NCBI GenBank assembly: GCA_013203525.1
Contig: JABMQB010000295.1
Span: 1-6,587 of the forward strand
Direction: 5' to 3'
From: Mariniphaga sp.
GTDB taxonomy: Bacteria > Bacteroidota > Bacteroidia > Bacteroidales > Prolixibacteraceae
DNA length: 6,587 nucleotides
In this document: positions 1 through 5,613 of the stretch, in pieces
Position numbering within the stretch: the first letter of the stretch is position 1
Layout of the letters: every line of letters begins with the position of its first letter
Translations under genes and position numbers: made by a program
The notes under the pieces: model-generated
The model's database searches: none
Told to the model about the DNA's origin: nothing
What the model saw: the letters and a program-made list of their open reading frames with translations, nothing else

Positions 1-311
1 ATTAGGTTTATTCCAACCAGTGATGTAAAACCAATCGACTGAGCCATAAATAAGCTGGAGGCATCCTTTAAGGTACTATGCCGGATAACGCCGGAGTAAG
101 GTTTTATCAAATAATAAATAAGTGTAAAGAGAGGTAAAATTATCAGGAAGTGGTAAGTTTCCTCAAAGTAATTAATTTGAATAAAGTCCAGATTTAACCG
201 CAACATATAAGCAAAAAGAAAAGTAACGGATACGACAGCCAGGTCGAATATTAGAATAATCCACCTTGGTAGGAACCGTTTTGAAAAATAAGTTTTAAGA
301 AGGTTTTTCAT
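1..311 (-). CDS. CapD/WbpM/PglF-like membrane-anchored nucleotide-sugar 4,6-dehydratase, N-terminal part (runs off left edge)
   Basis: Reading down from ATG at 311-309 gives 103 uninterrupted residues up to the window edge, so the 3' end is missing. The protein begins MKNLLKTYFSKRFLPRW. A membrane helix follows at about 17-37, with the FDLAVV and AYMLRLN pattern typical of CapD-type proteins. A second helix lies at about 54-70 and a third begins near 86. Between the second and third helices is PYSGVIRHSTLKDA (71-84), the cytosolic linker seen in Bacteroidota polysaccharide biosynthesis proteins of this family. Full-length members have about 600-650 residues, with the Rossmann/SDR catalytic half downstream, which is not visible here. 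Members convert UDP-GlcNAc to a UDP-4-keto-6-deoxy sugar at the inner membrane; whether this one retains or inverts C5 cannot be judged. The leader has no Shine-Dalgarno. It lies 549 bases beyond the preceding gene, so it may have its own promoter. Confidence 0.85.
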   Translation of the reverse strand, partial: MKNLLKTYFSKRFLPRWIILIFDLAVVSVTFLFAYMLRLNLDFIQINYFEETYHFLIILPLFTLIYYLIKPYSGVIRHSTLKDASSLFMAQSIGFTSLVGINL

Positions 312-327
312 TTTAGTAAGATTTTAA

Positions 328-361
328 GAGACTGTTTAAAAAATAAAATTCAAACAGACTC
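328..361. repeat. Imperfect palindrome just upstream of the CapD-like gene
   Basis: Arm 328-340 reads GAGACTGTTTAAA. The reverse complement of arm 349-361 is GAGTCTGTTTGAA, so 11 of 13 positions match, around an 8-base A/T-only spacer (341-348). The palindrome ends 16 bases before the CapD-like start codon, so in the transcript it would form a hairpin in the leader or lie in the promoter as a protein-binding site. The arms also resemble short terminal inverted repeats, so it could be a footprint of a lost mobile element. Function is unknown. Confidence 0.4.
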
Positions 362-510
362 CAGGTTTTGGGAATGGTTTCATTTTATTAATTGGATAAA
401 TATTAGACGTGATCGTTATTACATTGAATGAAGAATTCCATATTGGTTCAGAATTTTGTTTTTAGTCAAAAGGAATTTGTGATTTTTATTTTTTCACTTA
501 AGTTTTGAAG

Positions 511-690
511 TTAGATGTTAAATGATATTTGAAAATGAACTGGAGATATAGTGAACAGAATACCTTCTTTTTCAATGTTTTTATAAAACGGTGTAAAACT
601 TCGTTTCAGCCACTCCGACTTTGTATATAATTTTACAGAGAAAAACTCTCTTCCCTGCCAACCAAGTTCATACAACGGTACGAAATAGTA
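511..690 (-). pseudogene. Coding-like 59-codon remnant, possibly the C-terminus of an outer-membrane beta-barrel protein
   Basis: On the minus strand an open frame runs from just after a TGA (693-691) to a TAA at 513-511. It contains no methionine codon. The 59 residues have a protein-like composition, with two tryptophans, glycines, prolines and many charged and aromatic residues, for example YELGWQGREFF at about 7-17 and SEWLKRSFTPFYKNIEKEG at about 25-43. The final residues VHFQISFNI alternate hydrophobic and polar, as in a terminal beta-barrel strand. In this base composition such an open run is unlikely but not impossible by chance. In the next frame an 11-codon open stretch (713-681, YLVFTDFDTIS) could join it through a one-base shift near 681-684. 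I read this as the decayed 3' end of a gene; no family is recognised. Confidence 0.4.
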
Positions 691-755
691 TCAAAATCAG
701 TAAATACGAGATATTATAATTGAACTTTTATTACAATATTTTTATTGAATCTCAT

Positions 756-815
756 AAAAATAGCTGCAAAGTATTCTGAGATTCCCGCTTTTGCGGGAAT
801 GAGAAAGCTATTTTT
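756..815 (-). terminator. Nested hairpin downstream of the operon, possible transcription terminator
   Basis: An outer perfect 10-base inverted repeat (AAAAATAGCT at 756-765, AGCTATTTTT at 806-815) encloses a second, G+C-rich hairpin at 781-800. In the minus-strand transcript it begins 46 bases after the aminotransferase stop codon and ends in a run of five U. The U run is part of the outer stem and lies 16-25 bases past the inner stem, so it is not a textbook intrinsic terminator. The structure is symmetric enough to act on either strand. Position at the end of a tight gene cluster is the main support. Confidence 0.4.
781..800. repeat. 20-base perfect hairpin repeat, dRS3/REP-like
   Basis: The arms ATTCCCGC and GCGGGAAT are perfect inverted repeats of 8 bases around a TTTT loop. 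The element is clearly richer in G+C than its surroundings. It fits the pattern ATTCCC-N8-GGGAAT, the consensus of the dRS3 repeat known from Neisseria, and similar short hairpins are scattered in many unrelated genomes. Only one copy is present in this window, so its status as a dispersed repeat cannot be shown from here. Confidence 0.5.
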
Positions 816-860
816 CTATTGTTGTACAAAAACGGATAATCAGAAAATTTTTCAATAATT

Positions 861-1973
861 TTAAGTATTCAAATAAAATTGCTTAATAGATTCACAAACA
901 TAATTGATGTCTTCATCCATAAGGGAAGTATTCATTGGCAACATTAAGCATTTTTTATACATCGTTTCTGTATATGGCAGTCCGGTGCCTGAAAAACCTA
1001 AACTTTTTATGGAATGCACAGGTTGTCCATCCCATTGAATCAATGTCCCAATTCCTTTGTCTTTTAGGAACTCTTTTAATTCATCTCTGTTTTCAGCTTC
1101 AATTTCATAATTTTGATAAACATCGAAATAATCAGTATTAGCATTTGGTGCTGGTGGAAGCAGGAGTTTCTTAATTTTAGATAATTGTTTTTGATAAATT
1201 GACGCAATTTCTCTTCTACGGCTTATTTCTTTTTGATAGTATCCAATTTTAAAATTTAGAAAGGCTGCCTGAAGATTATCTAATCTTGAGTTAAATCCCC
1301 ATAATACAAATTTGCCATCTTTATTCCTTCCATGATCCCTTAATAACATTACTTTCTCATACATTTCTGAGTCGTTTGTAACAATAGCTCCGCCATCACC
1401 AAAACTGCCAAGATTTTTCGCAGGATAAAAACTTATAGTTGCCCCTTTACTAAAAGAACCAATTCCCTTATTTTTGTATTTCGCTCCAAGCCCTTGTGCA
1501 GCATCTTCTATAATAATTAAATTGTTTTTATCTGCAATTGATTTTAATGTATCCATCTCGCAGCAACGTCCATTTAATTGAGTCGGAAGAATTGCTTTGG
1601 TTTTTGCCGTTATTAATTTTTTTACAGAATCGGGATCAATCATATGGTCTTGTCTGCAATCTGCCGGTACCGGAGTTCCACCTACAAAATGAATAGCAGC
1701 AGCAGTAGCTACATATGTATGTGAAGTAAATATTACCTCATCACCTTCATCAATTCCAGCGGCCATTAAAGCCAACCAAATAGCATCTGTCCCGTTTGCC
1801 AATCCAACCGCATAGTTTGTGCCTGTAAATACAGCAAGATTTTTTTCAAATTCTTCTAAATCTTTTTGTAAAATAAAAGCTCCTCTATTACCTACTTCTT
1901 TGAATATTTTAACAAATTCGTCTTCATTTGATTTAAATAAGTATGGATAATTTGAAAACGGTACTTTTCGCAT
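861..1973 (-). CDS. DegT/DnrJ/EryC1/StrS family PLP-dependent sugar aminotransferase
   Basis: The 370-residue product has the usual length and motif order of nucleotide-sugar aminotransferases. ANGTDAI at 59-65 forms part of the phosphate-binding region and EDAAQ at 156-160 supplies the PLP-ring Asp157 and Gln160. SFYPAKNLGSFGDGG at 181-195 contains Lys186, which should form the Schiff base with PLP. GFNSRLDNLQAAFL at 226-239 is the conserved dimer and active-site segment. The family moves an amino group, usually from glutamate, to a keto group of an NDP-sugar in the cytosol; C3 versus C4 specificity is not readable here. One oddity is PTQLNGRCC at 130-138, where most relatives have a VHLYG-type loop. 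It starts at ATG 21 bases after the phosphoglycosyl transferase stop, without a Shine-Dalgarno, and is the last gene of the tight cluster. A partnership with the CapD-like dehydratase is likely but inferred. Confidence 0.93.
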   Translation of the reverse strand: MRKVPFSNYPYLFKSNEDEFVKIFKEVGNRGAFILQKDLEEFEKNLAVFTGTNYAVGLANGTDAIWLALMAAGIDEGDEVIFTSHTYVATAAAIHFVGGTPVPADCRQDHMIDPDSVKKLITAKTKAILPTQLNGRCCEMDTLKSIADKNNLIIIEDAAQGLGAKYKNKGIGSFSKGATISFYPAKNLGSFGDGGAIVTNDSEMYEKVMLLRDHGRNKDGKFVLWGFNSRLDNLQAAFLNFKIGYYQKEISRRREIASIYQKQLSKIKKLLLPPAPNANTDYFDVYQNYEIEAENRDELKEFLKDKGIGTLIQWDGQPVHSIKSLGFSGTGLPYTETMYKKCLMLPMNTSLMDEDINYVCESIKQFYLNT

Positions 1974-1994
1974 TTTTAATGAATTTTACTATTA

Positions 1995-2738
1995 CTAATT
2001 ATCAATTCGACCTTCTCTGTTTTTAACTATTTTATTTGCACCTGGAGGTACTGAAGGAACTAATTCTTTTTTTCTAAGTGAGATTTCTATCAATTCATTA
2101 TTTGCACCAAGGTTGTATAATAATTTGGAAACACCATTAAGCGCCTTCTCCTTTGATATAATTGCAGTTGCTGTTAAAAAAATTAATTTCAAATCAGTTA
2201 CCAAGTTTTTATTTTTAATATAAAATAATCCTAACCTGCTTTTCCATGGACGAATTAATTGATTATAGGCAATGTCTGGGTCTGCCTGGTCCTTAAGAAT
2301 TTCGCCTTCGTCAGAAAATACAATTGATGAAAAGTCTGTATTTCCTGGTTTTACAGATAATATTTTTTTTTCTTTTTTTGTATATATATCTGTTTCTCTT
2401 TTTACATTTGGCCTAGGACCAACCAAACTCATATCACCAATCAATACATTCCATAATTGTGTTAATTCATCAAGTTTAAATTTCCTAATAAATTTTCCTG
2501 TCTTAGTAATTCTTTTATCATAAGATGAAGTAGAATCAACGCCTGATTTGTCTGCGTTTATAATCATTGAGCGTAATTTTACCATGTTAAAGATTTTATT
2601 ATTTTTCCCAACACGTGGTGCAATGTAAAACGGAGAATGCCAGTCTTGAATCCATACAATAATAATCACAGGAATAAGAACCGGAGAAAAAATAATTAAC
2701 CCAATCCCAGATATTATTAAATCAAATATTCTTTTCAT
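1995..2738 (-). CDS. Initiating phosphoglycosyl transferase (bacterial sugar transferase, PglC/WcaJ C-terminal type)
   Basis: The 247-residue product is a single-domain monotopic phosphoglycosyl transferase. Residues 1-30 begin MKRIFDLIISGIGL and form the membrane re-entrant helix. VKLRSM at 53-58 corresponds to the family KFRTM motif. The core LDELTQLWNVLIGDMSLVGP (89-108), followed by RP, carries the catalytic Asp90-Glu91 pair. Family members transfer a sugar 1-phosphate from a UDP-sugar to undecaprenyl phosphate on the inner face of the membrane, starting repeat-unit synthesis. The segment PGNTDFSSIVFSDEGEIL (131-148) places it in the subgroup with GxTDxxS in place of the more common PGITGLWQV, with Asn where Ile or Leu is usual. 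A basic tail of roughly 40 residues after about 205 extends beyond the usual core of about 200 residues. It lies 17 bases after the E1 beta stop. Which sugar it loads cannot be told. Confidence 0.93.
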   Translation of the reverse strand: MKRIFDLIISGIGLIIFSPVLIPVIIIVWIQDWHSPFYIAPRVGKNNKIFNMVKLRSMIINADKSGVDSTSSYDKRITKTGKFIRKFKLDELTQLWNVLIGDMSLVGPRPNVKRETDIYTKKEKKILSVKPGNTDFSSIVFSDEGEILKDQADPDIAYNQLIRPWKSRLGLFYIKNKNLVTDLKLIFLTATAIISKEKALNGVSKLLYNLGANNELIEISLRKKELVPSVPPGANKIVKNREGRIDN

Positions 2739-2755
2739 TAATGGAGTAGTTTAAT

Positions 2756-3742
2756 CTAACAATTAACGATTTTCAAAATTGTCTTGATAATCCTTTCGTA
2801 ATTAATATAATATACTGCTTCCAGAGTTCGAGCTGCTGGCGCAGGGCAATCGGGTAAATTTATTCTTGCCACCGGAGATTTTAAATATCCAAAAGCTTTT
2901 TCATTAACAATAGCTGAAATTTCGGAAGCAATACTATTTGTTTTCCATGAACCATCTACAACAATTAATCTTCCAGTTTTTTTCACTGAATTAAGTATTA
3001 AGTCTTCGTCCAAGGGTTTAATTGTCCTGAGGTCGATTAACTCAATTCTTATTTGATCATTATTCAATTTCGAGATTGCTTTCTGACATTCGGTGGTAAG
3101 AAATGAGGAACTTACGATAGTTAAATCAGTTCCTTTATTTAATATTCGTGCTTTGCCAATCGGAATCTCATAAATATTTTCCGGTACATTTTCTTCTATA
3201 TTATATAGCCACCTATCATCTATAAAAACCACAGGATTAGGATCTTTAATTGCAGAAATAAGTAACCCTTTTACATCATAAGGTGAAGAAGGTGCAATTA
3301 CTTTAAGTCCCGGAATGTGAGAAAAAAGTGAATGTAACGCTTGTGAATGTTGTGCTGCCTGCTCTCCACCTCTATTAATAATTAACCAAAATACAACTGG
3401 TGCAGATGATTGACCGCCATTCATATATGACCAGTTAGCAGCCTGATTGATAATTGGGTCAAAAGCATATAAAGCAAAATCAGCCCTGGGATGCATAATT
3501 ATCGGTTTCATGCCAGCTAATGATGCACCTACTGCTGCACCTGTCATGGCATTTTCAGAAATGGGAGTGTCAATGACTCTTTCTTCTCCAAAGAGTTTGA
3601 TTAAATCTTTACAAGTGTTACCGACATACCATGGACTTTTTACTCCCTGTCCCATTACAAATACGGAATTGTCTATTTCCATTAATTGTATTAATGCTTC
3701 ATTGATAGCAAGACTGTACGATAATTTTCTATTTGTAGACAT
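2756..3742 (-). CDS. Thiamine-diphosphate-dependent E1 component, beta subunit (pyruvate dehydrogenase/transketolase-like)
   Basis: The 328-residue product has the length and fold order of 2-oxoacid dehydrogenase E1 beta. DTPISENAMTGAAVG at 58-72 contains Glu63, the residue expected to activate the thiamine ring. FDPIINQAANWSYMNGG at 94-110 is the conserved interface helix. QHSQALHSLFSHIPGLKV at 131-148 carries the active-site His132, followed by a typical APSSPYDVKGLL (150-161). IELIDLRTIKPLDED at 233-247 is the C-terminal transketolase-domain signature. It should pair with the alpha subunit encoded immediately upstream; its ATG lies inside the last codons of alpha (14-base overlap), suggesting translational coupling and equal amounts. 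No lipoyl E2 or E3 gene is in view, so a role in central metabolism is doubtful. In this context I infer acyl or two-carbon transfer onto a sugar intermediate. Substrate unknown. Confidence 0.92.
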   Translation of the reverse strand: MSTNRKLSYSLAINEALIQLMEIDNSVFVMGQGVKSPWYVGNTCKDLIKLFGEERVIDTPISENAMTGAAVGASLAGMKPIIMHPRADFALYAFDPIINQAANWSYMNGGQSSAPVVFWLIINRGGEQAAQHSQALHSLFSHIPGLKVIAPSSPYDVKGLLISAIKDPNPVVFIDDRWLYNIEENVPENIYEIPIGKARILNKGTDLTIVSSSFLTTECQKAISKLNNDQIRIELIDLRTIKPLDEDLILNSVKKTGRLIVVDGSWKTNSIASEISAIVNEKAFGYLKSPVARINLPDCPAPAARTLEAVYYINYERIIKTILKIVNC

Positions 3743-4703
3743 ATTCTAATAATTCTTTCGGATTTGGATAGTTACTTGATAATGCAAACTCGATAGCTTC
3801 GTTCACCTCATTTTTCACCTGATTTTTTATTTTTTTTAATTCTTCTTTTGTTGAAATTTTGTTATCTGTAAAATACTTCTCCTGTAGATCAATCGGATCT
3901 TTTAATAACCATGCTTCAATTTCTTGTTTTGGCCTAATATCGGTATGAGTTCCTTGTATATTATCGTCAGGACCAACATGCCCTCTTTTTCTGTAAGTAA
4001 GGAACTCAATAAATACGGGACCTTCCCCATTTCTGCATGTTTCAACAGCTTTTTTTGATACTTCAAAAACTTCTAAAACATCATTTCCATCTATCTGAAA
4101 ACTCTTTATACCAAAGGGGACAGCTGACTCTGAAATATTAGGATTAACACGTATTTCTGTTAATGGCAAATGAGTAGAATACAAATTATTTTCACAAGCA
4201 AAAATGACAGGTAATTTTTTCAATGCAGCAAAGTTCATAGATTCGTAAAGTACCCCTTCTCCCGTTGCTCCATCTCCAAAAAATGAGACTGTCACCGTAT
4301 TTTCTTTTTTAATTTTAGATGCTAATGCTGATCCAACTGCTAATGAAATGGTTCCGGCAACAATAGGTACAATTCCCAAGACTCCGTTTTCTGGTGAAAT
4401 TAAATGCATTGAACCACCTCGTCCGCGTGAACAACCTGTTTCTTTGCAGAAAATCTCAGCAAACATTTCTTTAAGCGAACCACCTTTTGCAAGATAATGG
4501 CCATGTGAACGGTGGTTGCCAAATATAATATCCTCTTTCGTTAAATTAGCACATAAACCTGTAGCAATTGCTTCTTGTCCGGAATATAAATGAGAAGGTG
4601 TTTTTACCGTACCATCAATTATTTTATCAACCAGTCCTTCTTCCGCTAGCCTAATTCTTAACATTGTTCTATAGTGGTCTAATTTTTTTTTTGATTCTGT
4701 CAT
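3729..4703 (-). CDS. Thiamine-diphosphate-dependent E1 component, alpha subunit (pyruvate dehydrogenase-like)
   Basis: The 324-residue product matches 2-oxoacid dehydrogenase E1 alpha from end to end. SGQEAIATG (41-49) and HRSHGHYLAKGG (64-75) line the active site and GRGGSMH (94-100) is a family signature. The thiamine-diphosphate/magnesium motif starts at GDG (143-145) and ends at ENN (171-173). TYRKRGHVGPDDN at 236-248 is the loop that in pyruvate and branched-chain E1 reads GHS or HHS; His242 is kept but the following Ser, phosphorylated in mitochondrial enzymes, is Val. Family members decarboxylate a 2-oxoacid and hand the bound acyl unit to an acceptor, normally lipoyl-E2. The start is an ATG 24 bases after the methyltransferase stop, and codons 5-8 contain a run of ten A on the coding strand. 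Context in a glycan locus points to a specialised enzyme, comparable with AviB1/AviB2 of avilamycin biosynthesis; this is inference. Confidence 0.92.
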   Translation of the reverse strand: MTESKKKLDHYRTMLRIRLAEEGLVDKIIDGTVKTPSHLYSGQEAIATGLCANLTKEDIIFGNHRSHGHYLAKGGSLKEMFAEIFCKETGCSRGRGGSMHLISPENGVLGIVPIVAGTISLAVGSALASKIKKENTVTVSFFGDGATGEGVLYESMNFAALKKLPVIFACENNLYSTHLPLTEIRVNPNISESAVPFGIKSFQIDGNDVLEVFEVSKKAVETCRNGEGPVFIEFLTYRKRGHVGPDDNIQGTHTDIRPKQEIEAWLLKDPIDLQEKYFTDNKISTKEELKKIKNQVKNEVNEAIEFALSSNYPNPKELLEYVYK

Positions 4704-4727
4704 TTGTTAATTATTTTGGAGGTAAAT

Positions 4728-5507
4728 TTAATTTGTAATCTCAATTACTATTTTGAAAGCATATTTTTTCAAGAATGTAAATCTAGCATCTAATTGAGAA
4801 ATTATTTTAACTGCCGTTTTTGAACCATAAACAATAGAAATGAGCGTGCCCAAAAATGCAAAAATTCCAAAGTAGAATGTTTCAATATGTTTGAAGTTTT
4901 GCGATAAGATTTTTAAAGTATTCTTAGTAGGCATTCGTTTTAAAGTACTTATCGTCCGTTTGCCTTTCAGATAATGTATAAATCTATTTATTTTATAGAT
5001 AGGATTATGATTAAAGCTGTCAAGTATTAGTAATTTACCTCCGGGTCGTAAAACTTGTTTAACTTGTTTTATGAAAAGGTTTAAATCCAAATAACTGAGA
5101 CTACCTATGATTGTAACCATATCAAATGAATACGGCTGAAAATTTAAGTTCTCAGCATCTGCAACTTGAAAGTCAATATTTGACACACCCATTTTTACTG
5201 CACGAATTTTTGCTATTTCAAGGCTATTAGGAACGATATCGGTACATAATACATCAAACCCCATTTTAGCGAATTTTACTGAATGGATTCCATCCCCTGA
5301 ACATAAGTCTAAAATTTTATTGCCTATTTGTTTATTACTATTTAAAGCAGAATAAAAATAATGATATGGCTCTTGCAAAAAAAGAGGAATTGAATCTATT
5401 TCAGTTAGCTTACATTTTTGTATTTTGAAATTTTCAATAGTTCTTTTTGAGGAGTTATTAAATCTATTGAATTCAATCTGTTTGTAATAATTGTGTGTGT
5501 TTTGCAT
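4728..5507 (-). CDS. Class I SAM-dependent methyltransferase
   Basis: I choose the ATG at 5507-5505 (259 residues, beginning MQNTHNYYK). The frame can be opened five codons further at a TTG (5522), which is less likely. The Rossmann-type SAM site is clear: motif I LDLCSGDG at 66-73, the acidic end of strand 2 at Asp90 (VLCTD), a motif II-like ADAENLNF at 116-123, and VLRPGGKLLILD at 152-163 as in UbiE/MenG-type enzymes. The remaining third, from about 180, is basic with a hydrophobic patch near 214-228 and is not recognisable, so it probably sets substrate choice. The acceptor could be a sugar hydroxyl, a nucleotide-sugar or a lipid-linked intermediate; nothing in the sequence decides. It lies 24 bases before E1 alpha and about 106 bases after the glycosyltransferase. 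Its base composition is AT-rich. Confidence 0.85.
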   Translation of the reverse strand: MQNTHNYYKQIEFNRFNNSSKRTIENFKIQKCKLTEIDSIPLFLQEPYHYFYSALNSNKQIGNKILDLCSGDGIHSVKFAKMGFDVLCTDIVPNSLEIAKIRAVKMGVSNIDFQVADAENLNFQPYSFDMVTIIGSLSYLDLNLFIKQVKQVLRPGGKLLILDSFNHNPIYKINRFIHYLKGKRTISTLKRMPTKNTLKILSQNFKHIETFYFGIFAFLGTLISIVYGSKTAVKIISQLDARFTFLKKYAFKIVIEITN

Positions 5508-5532
5508 AAAAATTAGGAACAATTTGAAGTAA

Positions 5533-5549
5533 TGGAAAAATATTTTCCA
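5533..5549. promoter_or_regulatory. Perfect 17-base palindrome in the glycosyltransferase-methyltransferase gap
   Basis: TGGAAAA (5533-5539) and TTTTCCA (5543-5549) are exact inverted repeats around ATA. The palindrome lies 26-42 bases before the chosen methyltransferase ATG, in the only gap of about 100 bases within the cluster. It could be an operator or a weak mRNA hairpin. In sequence this AT-rich, chance symmetry is quite possible, and no flanking promoter elements are clear. Confidence 0.25.
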
Positions 5550-5613
5550 AATAATCGTATATTAAAACATTAAATTGTTGCTACCCATATTAAGAAATTT
5601 TAATAGAATTGAT

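Larger units (their letters stand above)
312..860. other. 549-base region without an intact gene
   Basis: This stretch separates the aminotransferase stop from the CapD-like start. It holds a nested hairpin (756-815), a coding-like remnant on the minus strand (511-690) and an imperfect palindrome just upstream of the CapD-like gene (328-361). Between 362 and 510, and between 816 and 860, I see only AT-rich sequence with frequent stops on the strand and frames I read. I could not identify a convincing promoter for the CapD-like gene. The length is unusual beside the 17-24 base gaps elsewhere in the operon. Confidence 0.7.

Noticed and set aside
714..755. 13-codon frame MRFNKNIVIKVQL beginning next to the hairpin
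   Set aside because: It is too short to support as a gene, lacks any recognisable feature and lies in sequence where short open frames are common.
935..1141. 68-codon open frame on the plus strand
   Set aside because: It lies wholly within the aminotransferase gene on the opposite strand, whose motifs are intact, and its translation has no recognisable features.
2363..2379. T9-C-T7 tract in the sugar transferase as a terminator or slippage site
   Set aside because: It is the coding segment for TKKEKKIL in an intact conserved protein, and no stem precedes it. The internal C interrupts the run.
2272..2523. 83-codon open frame on the plus strand
   Set aside because: It is antisense to the catalytic core of the sugar transferase and is explained by the reversed codons of that gene.
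3447..3749. 100-codon open frame on the plus strand
   Set aside because: It is antisense to the N-terminal part of E1 beta; the minus-strand frame has full family conservation.
2756..4703. E1 pair as a split transketolase
   Set aside because: The alpha subunit carries PDH/BCKDH-type signatures (GRGGSMH, GDGATGEG, YRKRGH) and not the transketolase N-terminal motifs, so an E1-type assignment is better.
4718..4722. GGAGG on the plus strand, resembling a Shine-Dalgarno
   Set aside because: No start codon or open frame follows at a suitable distance on the plus strand. On the transcribed strand it reads CCTCC, which cannot act as a ribosome binding site.
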